Below are positions 10,535-20,800 of a stretch of DNA of 60,000 bases, one piece after another. Under the pieces are notes generated by a model that saw nothing but the letters and a program-made list of their open reading frames with translations, made no database searches and had not been told where the DNA came from. Origin of the DNA: Liolophura sinensis. Taxonomy: Eukaryota; Mollusca; Polyplacophora; Chitonida; Chitonidae. The translations under genes were made by a program, and so were the position numbers. The number at the start of each line of letters is the position of its first letter. Position 1 is the first letter of the stretch. The stretch covers positions 53,675,249 through 53,735,248 of the forward strand of contig NC_088295.1 of the NCBI RefSeq assembly GCF_032854445.1. Reading direction: 5' to 3'.

Positions 10535-13500
10535 GTGAGAAAAATTATTTATTTTGGAGTTGTGTTGATTGGTTTTGGATAAATACAAAATGCATTAATG
10601 GAAGTATATTTCTTCTATCGGTAGGTGAATGTTAGTTTTTGTGTGCTATTTATAGAGTGTGATATATTTGCATTCTGATAGTTCTGTTTCTGATAATTAA
10701 AAGTTAATTTTCATTTGTCAGTCGCATGTGGCACATTATTATTTTTTTAACTAGTTTTTCACTTGATTGATGTTTACAGAAAATTACATGATAGAATATC
10801 CACCACATCTAAGGGAGAGTATTTGGAAAACATGCTAACTCAAGTAATTAGATGAAACAGTGAATAACTGACACATTGCTTGCCTATAGGATGTTTGATA
10901 CTCCAACTAGGTACGGCAAATGGCACACAATTATGGGACAGACTTACATATATTTACAGAAGAGCACATACAGTATAAATTCAAACTTCGAAAGATAAAC
11001 TGTGGGCAGTCTCCAGAATTTTTGTTTGGATATATTTCTGTATAAATTGGATTTTATATTAGCTTATTATTAAGTTAATATCGTCCCTCATTCAACATGG
11101 ATGGGAAGGTCTGCCAACAACCTGTGAATGGTTTGTGGGTTTCCACCAGGCTCTGCCTGGTTTCCTCCATGTTACAATGCTGGCCGCTGTCGTATGAAAT
11201 ATTCTTGAGTGCAGCGTAAAAACACCAATCAATAAATCATTCAGCATGAAAAGAAGCTGTTGAACATTAAATGTTTAAAGGTTTAAAGAGGGAAGTTGTT
11301 TCAACAGTTACATGTAAGAGGCTGAATGTTGAACCCAAACTCCCAGGACCATTTTGACAGGAATTTTGAGAAAATAAGAAGTTTCTTAGGGAGAAACTCT
11401 AGGTAGGCTGTATCTGGAACACTTTTTAACTGATATGTAGCATTTGTACTAGGTCCTCATTCTTCAAGAAATAAAATTTAAAGGAAGATCAAGATGAAAA
11501 GGCTTATATAATAAGTCATATATATTTCTCTCTAGGAATGAATGTTGAAGGCACTTACGTTGAGCCTAGCACATAATGGACAATTTTGTTGTCGAAAATC
11601 TGATTTTCAGATGTGGGTGTAAAATGATCCAGAATATCGTTTACCTGCACACGGGCAACATTTGTTGGTCATTTTTGAAGATTCTAGCGGCAAAAGTGAG
11701 ATACGTTTAAGGTCATGTGATCCCAATTGTTGCTTTAATTTTGTAAGTACTCATATGACATTTCCATAGACGCTGATTGGTTGATTTAGATGACAATAAT
11801 CTCACAAGATCTAGATTGTCCCCACACAAGCCAAATCTTTTGCCCGGCTCACTTGTTTCTGGATTTTTTTTGTTGCCCAAAATTGAACAAGCGGAGTCTT
11901 TGGATCAAACGTTCCAGACTCAAGAATTCTTGTTGCGGTTACCTGCACACAATTAAATTTTGATGATTTTTTTGTTGTCTGGATCAAGAAATCTTGTTTT
12001 CGACAACAAATGTTGTCCGTGAGTTTTATGTTGTTTATATTTCCAGATTTTAAGAATTGAACTTAATATTCTTATAAAATTTGGTACATGTTGCACATGT
12101 TGGTATATGTATAATGTCTGAGCAGTTGTCAGCAGTGATGGAGGCATTGATTGGGAAGCAGCTGTGAAGGTGCTTTTGTGGTTGAACCGACTGCACCTTA
12201 TTATATTCTCCTACTGGTACCATAGGAGATTGGTATTTGTCTTGTCTGTCAGTCTGTATCAAATCATTTCTCGACTTTTTTTTCCCAAACAGTTCACCAT
12301 ATTGAATTTCAACCTGGTGGATGACTTCAACATGAAGACTTACAGATTTAGAAAGCTCAAGTTTTGGCTTGTTCCATCAATTTTCAAAAAAAATTATATG
12401 GCCTTTCTTATGCTGCTTTTGAACTTTTAAAAACGACTTTGACAATTTCTGGATCTGTTTCAAAGTGATTCGTCTTTTTGAATTGAAACTTGGTACGTGG
12501 CTTCAAAATGACAAGTTACAGATGAAGTTCAGCACTGGGGTCACTTTGTTTATTTGCAACAAAGTTATGCCCTTTTATATCCAGCTTTTGAACTTTTTTG
12601 AATAAATTTCCAGACTTGGTCACAATTGTATGCCTGAAAATATTTTACAATGTTGTGGTTTCACACCTGTATATACTTTCAAAAGATTCACTAAAGAAAA
12701 CTTTTAGATTTAATACATTCTTTGCACTCAGAAGCTTGATTGTCATGTAATTATTCAAATGAAAAACCATGATACCATGCTGATTTGAGTTACAGTTAAC
12801 CTTCTGCATTAAACAGTGTCTTTTCCTAGTTTGAAAGTTTTTTGTTTTAACAAAAACTCTTTTTTTTAAAACTGTTTTTCCCCTGTTTTATGACTTGGGA
12901 GAGTAATCTGTACAGTTCATTGTATTGAATTGAAACTTATTACATAGTTACACCATGTCATGTGACAAATCAAGTTAGAGTTTCAATCCATTTTATCCAG
13001 TTTCAAGAAGATCACAGAATTGTACTGAATTGAAAAATGGTTTCATCAAGATGAGTTGTAGTCAGAAGTTTTTGAGCTGTTTAGATCATTTTCACCAAAA
13101 TTGAGGTCATCTTTGTTTTGCTGTGAACTTTGGCATTGCCATTAATAGTCTGATGGTTCAAAGGGTGAGGAGGATACTTTTTTTGTTTTATACATTTTAT
13201 ACTATGTTTGATGTACATTTCTGTTTGGCACTGATGGCTTATGATGTTGAAATTTTCCAGTGTGTAGAAACATTGAAGGCCTCATATTTGTACTATAATG
13301 CCTTAGCCTTTCAGGCAGTTGATTAAAAAATGATTAGAACTACTAAATCTTTAATAATAACTGTTTTTAATCGGTGTATAATACTATATTCAAGAATTGT
13401 CACATTATTCCACCACGATCAGGTTTATGGATGGAGGAAATTGGAGTAAGGCCTGGATTTGTACATGAATTTATAGGTCAAGTTCCTACAGTGGAAGCAA

Positions 13501-13590
13501 GTCAGCTGTTCAGCAGTCTGAGCCAGTCTGCTTTTATGCATGCTTTGGTTGTATGACAAGTGTACTTGACACTGTGACAAATTTTTCAGA
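10535..13590. other. Long intron of the RBM-like pseudogene
   Basis: About 3 kb without a recognisable exon, although family members have coding sequence following RRM3 that should lie here. It contains the truncated SINE at 11,095 and AT-rich unique sequence. The missing exon was either lost or has decayed beyond recognition. Confidence 0.5.
11095..11240 (+). mobile_element. tRNA-derived SINE, family A, 5'-truncated
   Basis: Begins at the gggaaggtctgcc block and keeps the gtgggtttcc block, tgctggccgctgtcgta, gaaatattcttgagtgc and the tail aaacaccaatcaataaatc. Confidence 0.85.
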
Positions 13591-16387
13591 GCTATGGCTA
13601 TGATTTTGATCCTAGTTACTCTCCACCATCGTATTACAACCCGATGTCTCCACCACCCGCAAGGTAAGAACTATTTTGGCCTGAAATCCACAACTCTGTT
13701 CACTCACTGTAAGAATACAGATGAGAATCAAGCACAGCAGATGATCTTGCAGTCAGAATAGAGTTGTATTCTTGGAATTTTTATAAAAAATCGGTTAGCT
13801 TAGAAAAATATTTGCAGAATTAGGAGCGTAGGTTGTCATATTCCACCATGTGTGTCCAGTTTGTTTAATATCAGGGTTCTCAGAACTGTCAGATGCTCTG
13901 TCATTTGTGTGCTTCAGACCAGGGATAGGATATTTGTCTTTGGTTTTAAATCATTTAAGTTACGATAACCTAAGATGAAATTTTACCTCTTGATTTGTCT
14001 GTAATAACTGTAACTGTAAATAAGCATATGTAAGTGGGTTTTACAAAGTACAGTATTGTAGCTCTCCTGCTGATATGCTAATGGATACAGAGTACAGAGT
14101 GAGAACTAGAAAAATGACATGGGCAAGTCTACTTTGGCAACTGAAATCCAAAATGAGGTAATGGTGGATTTCAGTTGGAAGGGGCTTCACATGGAGCAGA
14201 AATATTTGCAAGACTGTGCAAGGCATAGCTTTATTGAAAACAGGCGATTTTATTGAATGGTAGGGGCTTGCTTTTTGCCAAGAATTAATGTGAACTTAGT
14301 ACCACCTGTGACCTATATTCTTTAATTGTCACTGTAGCTTTCCATTCATCAGCATACATGTAGGAAAGGTACACTACCATATTTAGTGGTTTTGCCATTG
14401 TGGCTGATAGAGTCATTTGACATGAAAGAAGTTGCATTTATGTGTTATCCATGCAATGTCCTCAAAAAAGGTTTTATGAACTTCTTACATGTAAGTATAC
14501 AAAGAAGCATTAAGTTTCATCAACCGAACCTTAATAGCTCAATATATTTGATTTTATGTGAACATCTCAGGAAGAAAAGCAGGAAGAAGAAACTTTAAGA
14601 AGGCTCAGTCACATAATTTTTACCATGAAATAGCTTGAATATTTGAATAGAATATTTGAAAGAATATTTTACTTTTTGTACTGTTAGCAGGGGGTTGGCA
14701 GAGCGAGGTCACATGGGCATCAGAAGCCCTGTGCGAGGCCAAGGGTGGGGGGCCGGGGGCTCCAGAGGTATAGGTGTGGGGCGAAGAGGAGGGATGATGA
14801 GGGGATGGGGCTTTAGGAAGCATCCAGCAGAGTTGTGTATCGTTGTCAATGCAGAAGTTTTCTTGTCCCATATCCCATTAAAAAGTTGTGCATTGCAACT
14901 TATTCTGAAGAATGCTTAAAGGATTACACAGTCTTAAAATCTATAATCTGCCTACGCCGTACTTAGAGACATGAACCGATTGTGCAATTAACCAGAAGGT
15001 GAGTTAGTCCAGTTTCGTTGAAGATGGGTGTTTGTTTAAACTTTGAAGTAACAGGTAACATACTTAGAAACTAATTCTTATCAAATATTTTCTATACATG
15101 TAATGAGTTTTGAATTAAATTTCATTTAATCAGATGTGTTAATAGCTAAAAAAAAAATTGGCTGTTTTGTTATCATTGAAAGTTGTCATAATGCAAGGCT
15201 CTGTGTTTAACCTTTGACCATGATTTTGTTTTGTGGAAGAATTTTTGTTTTACCCATTACCTTTAATTTATAGCCTGATTGCCCCAATTAGGCTTCAGTA
15301 AATCAAGAGTGTCATGCATGTAACCACGTTCACTATAGGTGCTCAATGACCTTTGCCAGAAGAATGGATGGGGAAGCCCTGTATACCAGCTTCATTCTCC
15401 CATGAGAAGGGATGGAAGTGGTGCCCAACAGCTCTTACAGCTCTTTTTGTACAAGGTACTACCATAGGTTTCAACAAAATGTTGATAAGAAACTTGTTTG
15501 AAGAGATAAGAGTCAGGTTCTTTTGCTGGAATGTAACTTTTTTTATTTATTTATACAATTAATCATGTCCATGTGTACCAGAAAGAATAAGAAGTAAGTT
15601 ATCTTATAAAAATAATTGATCTGAAGTAATCGAAAAAAAGAATTTCGTGGTTGTGATTTATACATGTATAAGTGTCATGTAGAAGTTGATGTTAGGCATT
15701 TACATTTTTAATCTATGGTAAAGTACATTTATCTTTCAGATCACCACACCAGCTCTCAGTGCTTAGTTTCCAAATCATAACCCATTTACCCCAAATAAAC
15801 TGTGTTCTGCTGTTGAGGGGGCAAAGGTTTTTGCAGCAGAGTACACTTTGATGCAGTTAGGTGTGCCTCTTGAAGGTAAAGTTAGTGTCCAGAGAAAAAA
15901 GGAAAGACAAACAAATGCTTCACCGCCCAAGCTCTACCCTTTTTCGCTTATGATACATGATTGAATAAGTGGCCATTGTATGCTTTGATTTCTTCTTTCT
16001 TTCCTGAACCAGCTTTGCTTCTTGAAAGTTAATTTAAGAAAGTAAGAGCTGTCTCATTTTACATGTTTATAACAGTATATGAAAAGTATAAAAACTTCTT
16101 TACTGGATAATATGTAATAAGACTCCAAAAACTTAATTGCTGAAAATTACTATTAATAGCTGAGCTGTTTGCCGTTATGTAAGCACTTGTGACATGCATC
16201 AGGTATTCTGTGTCTTAGCAACTCGTTTGAAGAATGAATGGTTAAATACTCACATACATACAAGTATATTTTGAATGAATATTAGCCAGGAAAGTAACTA
16301 TTTGCATAACTAGAATTGTCAGAGTTTATTGTTTTGTGCTGCAGCCCCAGAGAACATTAGCCCACCATATCCTTACACCCGGCCGAG

Positions 16388-16770
16388 CTATGCCAGCCAC
16401 CCCGGCCCACCTGTCGAACTCTTCCAACAGATCATGTGAAAAGCCATTGATGACCTAAGGTACATATATATTGATCCGGCACTTCAATCTCTAAGACATG
16501 GATATACGTGTATAACTTAGATTAGGGCCTGTAAACTAAACACCTGCCTAAACACGGCTCCCATGAGAAAAGTTTGTATTATAATGTGCTATAATAAAGA
16601 CCGCATATTTTGACATATAGAGTTAGGAAAATAAGCGTTTAAATCATCTTTTACAATTTGACTTCAGACAAAATCAGATTTGTGGAACCGGTGCCTCGGG
16701 TGTTCTGGATAACGGTAGGCCTATATGTTACTTAAACCCCGACCTTAGAAATAAGCGATGTTAGTTGAAT
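16388..16770 (+). repeat. Last exon and 3'UTR of the RBM-like pseudogene (source arm of the inverted repeat)
   Basis: Last codons and TGA at 16,437-16,439, then UTR with AATAAA at about 16,593. The reverse complement occurs at 7740-8116, and a shorter part of it at 6340-6475. Confidence 0.75.
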
Positions 16771-16893
16771 TTTAATGTAAAATATTTGTGATACCAATCA
16801 AAGTTTCCATCATAATGAATATAAAAATGAAGCTGTTGTTCATGTCTGATTGAAAAATCCTCAAATAATTTAATGTTTTAATTTCTACCACAG

Positions 16894-16977
16894 GAAAACG
16901 AGAAAGATTTATGTGAAGTTGAACAGTACAAGAAGACTGAGTTGGCATTACAAAACTCCCTGCCACAGTTAAGCTAG
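16894..16977 (+). CDS. TBCA: Tubulin-binding cofactor A, last exon
   Basis: Begins after a good acceptor (atttctaccacag) in phase 0 and reads ENEKDLCEVEQYKKTELAL, then a short tail and TAG at 16,975-16,977. This matches the C-terminal helix of TBCA (ENEKDLEEAEEYKEARLVL type), including the family's last exon boundary. It is intact. The two central exons, which encode most of the helical bundle, are not visible between 7515 and 16,893, where the RBM-like pseudogene and its inverted 3' copy lie. As it stands this locus could not make a normal TBCA. Confidence 0.75.
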   Translation, partial: ENEKDLCEVEQYKKTELALQNSLPQLS

Positions 16978-17925
16978 TCTGAGATCCAGCTCATCATACA
17001 GTGATATAAGATGATATAGATTACCAAGTTTATATTCATTGTAATGATACACATACGCACGTTACTTGGCTGATACCAGCACATGTCAATGTGAATTATA
17101 TGTACACTCAGCATACCGTTTATGACTTTCAGTAGTTTCAAATCTTAGTGAATGATTTATGGCAAATTTTTACTGAGCAGTTGTTCTCCCCTTTCCACAC
17201 ATGTGCCACTCAACAAATAGATGAACCTGTATGTTGTTTATTCTGCTAGGTTGTGTTTATTTTAGCAGTCATTCTTACGAGTAGAAATTGTCTGTCCAAG
17301 TTAAACTGATTTCCTGAGGCCATATTCTATTTTGATCCTTTTGGAAATGAAGGTATGAATATTGTTGTGCTACAGAGGGACACAGTTTCCTTGAAAATTT
17401 GATTTCAAAAGTTTTATGTTAATGGATCCAGATGGTTTGCTCATGCATCGTTTTCTACAAATACCATTTGATGACTGTGTTTATTGTATAAAGCTGAGTC
17501 AATTCCACATAAAGTCAACAGAAAGTACTATTAAAAAGGCTCTTCAGTCTCATTTATATGCACCAGAATGTTCTGGCATTGTCATTTAATTTATGTTAAT
17601 GTATTCCAGCTTATTTTGCTATAAAATCATTTTTCATCATAATCTTGCCTTGTTAGTTTCTGTTTAGATCTAGAGAAAAAGCATAATGATACACTGTATC
17701 ATTTATCAGGCTGCTAAGTTGTGATGTGAAGTCATGCTACATATGTGTGTCCTGAGGACAGTATGGTTTGCATAGAGCTTTAAGTCTGGAGGTTTATTGG
17801 GTGCCTGGCAAAGTGCAGTGGTCTCAATTTTCTTCAAAGTGATATGCACGCTCAAGTCTGTTTCTTTGGGTTTTTACGTTGTACTTACCAGTTTTTTCAG
17901 GTGTTTGTATATATTCTGTGTCTTC
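16978..17925. other. TBCA 3' flank, no further gene seen
   Basis: AT-rich unique sequence, presumably 3'UTR and intergenic DNA. No coding exon or repeat recognised. Confidence 0.4.
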
Positions 17926-17927
17926 TT

Positions 17928-18095
17928 GTAGCTGATCAAGTCCATGCTGCCGAAGTGCTGCCACCGAAGTATCATGCCGAAGACAGCAGACATGACACTC
18001 CATCCAGTCACATTATACTGACATTAGGTCAGTTGGTTCTGTTTCCTTGCTCTAACTTCCCAGTGCTCTGGTCTGGTCCTGACTTCATGTCATAG
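17928..18095 (+). repeat. Mollusc-type interspersed repeat fragment
   Basis: The run from catgctgccgaagtgctgcc through ccagtcacattatactgaca and ctaacttcccagtgctctgg resembles a repeat I associate with mollusc genomes (gtcacattatactgaca core). The identification is from memory and the class is not known to me. Confidence 0.45.
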
Positions 18096-18139
18096 AGGGC
18101 TAATGATCTGTAGCGAGAGTGCCTCTGTCAGCCAGGGTC

Positions 18140-18310
18140 CTTACCTGTAATTCAGAACCACGTCCGTGCCTATCCATTTCAATCTCAGCGTAGTTCAACA
18201 ACAAGCTGATTGGTCCGTCAAAACTTACATAACCCGTATATACGGATATACGGGTGTGACGTCACAGGTCAAAGTAAGTGGTTAGGTAATGGGTTATGTA
18301 AGTGGTTAGG
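18140..18310 (-). promoter_or_regulatory. Second copy of the CCAAT/CRE module with a short first exon
   Basis: The block gattggtccgtcaaaact plus acataacccg matches 20,622-20,648, and a CRE lies at 18,257-18,264. On the minus strand it is followed by an ATG at the same place as that of the PC4-like ORF: MDRHGRGSELQ, ending CAG|GTAAGG. The PC4-like ORF starts MDRIKAGEDD. This may be the first exon of a related gene whose remainder I cannot find, or a relic. The short motif gggttatgtaagtggttagg is repeated near 18,280-18,310. Confidence 0.45.
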
Positions 18311-18344
18311 TAACGGGTTATGTAAGCAGAATAGTGGCCGGAGA

Positions 18345-18600
18345 TGACCTAGCGAGCATGATGGCAAGTGGGCTTAGATTAGCCATACAACGCTAACAGT
18401 GATGTCCCAATAATTATTATTTTCTTCAGTTTTACATCAATCCGTTTAAACAGGTGGGCTTCGATTAGCCATGCAGTGCCAAAGGCTGTTCCCCATCTAT
18501 AGCCGTGTCAACAAGCGGCCCAGAGTTATTCCCCCTGAAATTCTCTGAACGAAATACGGCATGTCTTTATACTGCATGATCGTATGATAAATGTCAGTGA
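18345..18600. repeat. Inverted copy of the RBM-like upstream repeat
   Basis: Reverse complement of 8464-8735, including attctctgaacgaaatacgg and gccaaaggctgttcc, with the TAATC-AAGCCCAC motifs on the opposite strand. Confidence 0.7.
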
Positions 18601-18809
18601 TAAATGTTAGTGATGTCCCCATGTAAAATGAACAAAACCTGACCAAGTTTAACATAGCCTATGAAATCTACAAACCCATTTTTCGCAGTTTCGGGCATTA
18701 AAAGTGTTGCAACACGAACCAACCACATTTCGTTTATACTTGTGGGCTTAGATGAGCACACAGCGCCATCTATGACGCCCATTTTTATTATATTATGCCA
18801 TTGGTATAG

Positions 18810-19690
18810 TATCCAGTTTACTTGCACGTTTGGGTGCGGTGTACAGCTTGGGGTGGACAGACACGAGTAAACCAGGTCGTGGTGATCCATCCATCAATCA
18901 ATGCATACCACAACCAGCAGGTAGGGAGGTAGGTCACCCAAAAAATCTCACCGACAGACTCTACGGTTCATAGCAGCGACCCTCTGCCTACAGCAGTGAG
19001 CCTTCCTGGGCAAACATTGTTGCAAAGACACCCTGAGCGATCCTACCCGCCAGCCAGCCAGCTGTCAGGCAAACAATGTTGTCGGCTGTGGTTTGTTTTG
19101 ACACATGGTTTTTGTTTTGACCGGCTGTACCTGCGCCTTGTATACATTGTTGCCAGCCAGCCGGGAAGTAGACCCTATACATCTCACCTACATGCAGTAG
19201 AAAACATATCTACATGTCATCTACATGCGGTAGAAAAACACATGTCACCTACATGGAGTAGACCATGTCAGCTCAATGAGGAGCCTATGGGTGAGCCTAA
19301 AAAAAATTTTTTATACATAAAACATAAGTAACCAACCAGTCTTTCCACTTGGGCGTTGTACGCAGCTTCGTCAGGCTAGAAAAGACGTAAAGAAGACACC
19401 GTCGTCACCAACCGAACCCCATCAATCAAACTATAGATAGATATCACTTACGGTGAATCCATAACACAATTCACGCCGCTTACCTGAAGCACAGACAACA
19501 GGTAAGACATAACCGACACAAAAGACCGGGTGAAATTTCAACCTTGAAACTTTTATTGCGAACTCGAACAGTGAACGAATGAATGCATGCTGTATGTGTC
19601 CATTATTTTTTTCACGGCGAGACATGTCTCGTAATGACGGTTGAATTACCAATATGAAAGTCCCGACACTGGTCAATGTTTATAACTCGC
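18810..19690. other. Gene-free stretch with short repeats
   Basis: Contains three copies of an acattgttgc/acaatgttg word near 19,012-19,150 and four diverged copies of a roughly 26 bp unit around ctacatgcagtaga between 19,180 and 19,270. No coding region recognised. Confidence 0.4.
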
Positions 19691-19696
19691 ACCACC

Positions 19697-20599
19697 CTAG
19701 TCACCTTCCTGTAAAACACATAGGTAGAACGAGAATGAATGAAGGGAAAAACAAAAGAAACAAACAAAACTGGGTAAGGTTAGCCCCGTCTCAAGCTCTG
19801 GCTTCAATGGCTCCACCTTTTCCACCTTCACGGTGTGTTCATTATCACCGTCGGGGTTGTTGGGGGCGGTAGCAGCAGCAGTCACAGCAGCAGTCTCCGT
19901 CTCCCCGGTCTCCTTCGCCATCCCCGGCTCTTGGATGTCGTTATCTCCAGCGTCCACCACAACCATCAACAAGGCGTCGATGTCGGGGATGGCCTGTACC
20001 AGCTTTTGCCAGTAAGTCCGGTACTTGAGCGTGATACCCTCACTCGACGGGTAGAGTGGACCGTTCGGATGGTAGGCTCGCCATTTCATCACATGAACAT
20101 ACAGGACACCCTCCGAGGTCGTCAGAGTGGATAGAAAGTAACCGTTGGATAACCGCTCCGGCGCTTGTAAACCCACCTCGGGTAGATCAGCAGCCAGGGT
20201 CTTGAGTCGAGTCCACCCCTCCCCGTCCAGCCTGACGCGTTTGGGTGGAGCGTTCGGGTCTATGGGCGATTGGCAAATCTCAATCGCCTCGTCTCTACAC
20301 CCCCCCACCCACAGCCAGGGGGCGAGCTGAAGTTTGGCGAGAACCTCGCTGGGTAATGACAGGCACACCTTCTTCTTCTCGGCAGGTTGTTGCTGCTCGG
20401 CAATGGTGGGTAGCAGGGCAGGCACAGAAGCTGAGCGTTTCATCCTGATGGCAGCATGCAGGGGATTCATGGTAGTAGAGCGTTTCATCTCGGCAGTCAG
20501 GTAGGCAGCGTAGCAGTCTCCCTTCTCTTGGCAGGCAGGTAGGGTCAGGTAAGTCTGAGGATGTTGGTTGTCGTCTTCTCCGGCTTTTATCCTATCCAC
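19697..20599 (-). CDS. PC4-like (transcription coactivator p15) domain protein, 300 residues
   Basis: PC4 proteins bind single-stranded DNA and act in transcription and repair. Residues about 140-201 fit the PC4 fold pattern: FLSTLTTSEGVLYVHVMKW (two strands), YHPNGPLYPSSEGITLKY (turn and strand), then a helix WQKLVQAIPDIDALL. A second, weaker likeness lies at about 85-131 (ICQSPIDPN, then RVRLDGEGWTRLKTLAADLP), so there may be a tandem domain. The N-terminal ~80 residues are polar and repeat MKRS. An acidic, Ala-rich linker and KVEKVEPLKPE follow the domain. The last ~24 residues are hydrophobic and Phe/Cys-rich and may be intron read-through. The start at 20,599 directly follows the CCAAT-rich module. 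It has no stop or shift, unlike its neighbours. The PC4 call is by pattern only. Confidence 0.6.
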   Translation of the reverse strand: MDRIKAGEDDNQHPQTYLTLPACQEKGDCYAAYLTAEMKRSTTMNPLHAAIRMKRSASVPALLPTIAEQQQPAEKKKVCLSLPSEVLAKLQLAPWLWVGGCRDEAIEICQSPIDPNAPPKRVRLDGEGWTRLKTLAADLPEVGLQAPERLSNGYFLSTLTTSEGVLYVHVMKWRAYHPNGPLYPSSEGITLKYRTYWQKLVQAIPDIDALLMVVVDAGDNDIQEPGMAKETGETETAAVTAAATAPNNPDGDNEHTVKVEKVEPLKPELETGLTLPSFVCFFCFSLHSFSFYLCVLQEGD

Positions 20600-20800
20600 G
20601 AGGAACTCAACGACACGCCGATTGGTCCGTCAAAACTTACATAACCCGGTTCTCGCTCGCTGATTTGTCCGTTTTTTGGTGTGATCCATTGGTCAGTTTT
20701 GGTGCCGAATGGTGCTCATCCATTGGTCCGTTTTGGCGCCAGGGAGCTGTTTGGAGCTGCTCCACTCAACTTTACAAGCCGACTTTTTGGTTCCCTTGGT
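20600..20800 (-). promoter_or_regulatory. CCAAT-rich promoter-like region of the PC4-like ORF
   Basis: Four inverted CCAAT (ATTGG) or near-CCAAT sites in gattggtccgtc, gatttgtccgttttt, ccattggtcagtttt and ccattggtccgtttt, with the last three spaced about 30-35 bp. It lies immediately upstream of the minus-strand ATG. The regular spacing suggests NF-Y-type sites; activity is inferred. Confidence 0.55.

Larger units (their letters stand above)
9160..16439 (+). pseudogene. A1CF/RBM46/RBM47-family RNA-binding protein pseudogene with introns
   Basis: Members of this family bind RNA with three RRMs, and some have a C-terminal dsRBD-like domain. The first large exon (about 9160-9803) shows RRM1 ([20 protein letters not shown], then NRGYGFV) and RRM2 ([18 protein letters not shown], then [20 protein letters not shown]) and ends VDWAEPE..DVMST|GTAAGT. 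Exon 10,355-10,534 holds RRM3 (VRILHMRNLMLTTAED, ERVKKIRDYAFIHF). Later exons are 13,591-13,662 (YDFDPSYSPPSYYN), about 14,690-14,830 (RG-rich), 15,360-15,455 (KNGWGSPVYQLHSPMRR, dsRBD start), 15,740-15,875 and 16,345-16,439. Lesions: a frameshift near 9285, TGA for the expected Trp at about 9735, two frameshifts in the RRM3 exon (near 10,400 and 10,517), and TAG at 15,764-15,766. Introns are kept, so it is not a retrocopy. The end of the RRM3 region was not found. ERMARD exons in the same window are clean, which argues against assembly error. Confidence 0.88.

Noticed and set aside
13374-13556. 60-residue frame as an RBM-like exon
   Set aside because: No likeness to A1CF/RBM46/RBM47 sequence and no good splice borders.
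14540-14606. Possible TBCA exon 2 remnant (EEKQEEE-like reading after an acceptor-like ctcag)
   Set aside because: Only a short Glu/Lys-rich likeness; it lies inside the RBM-like pseudogene and lacks the rest of the exon.
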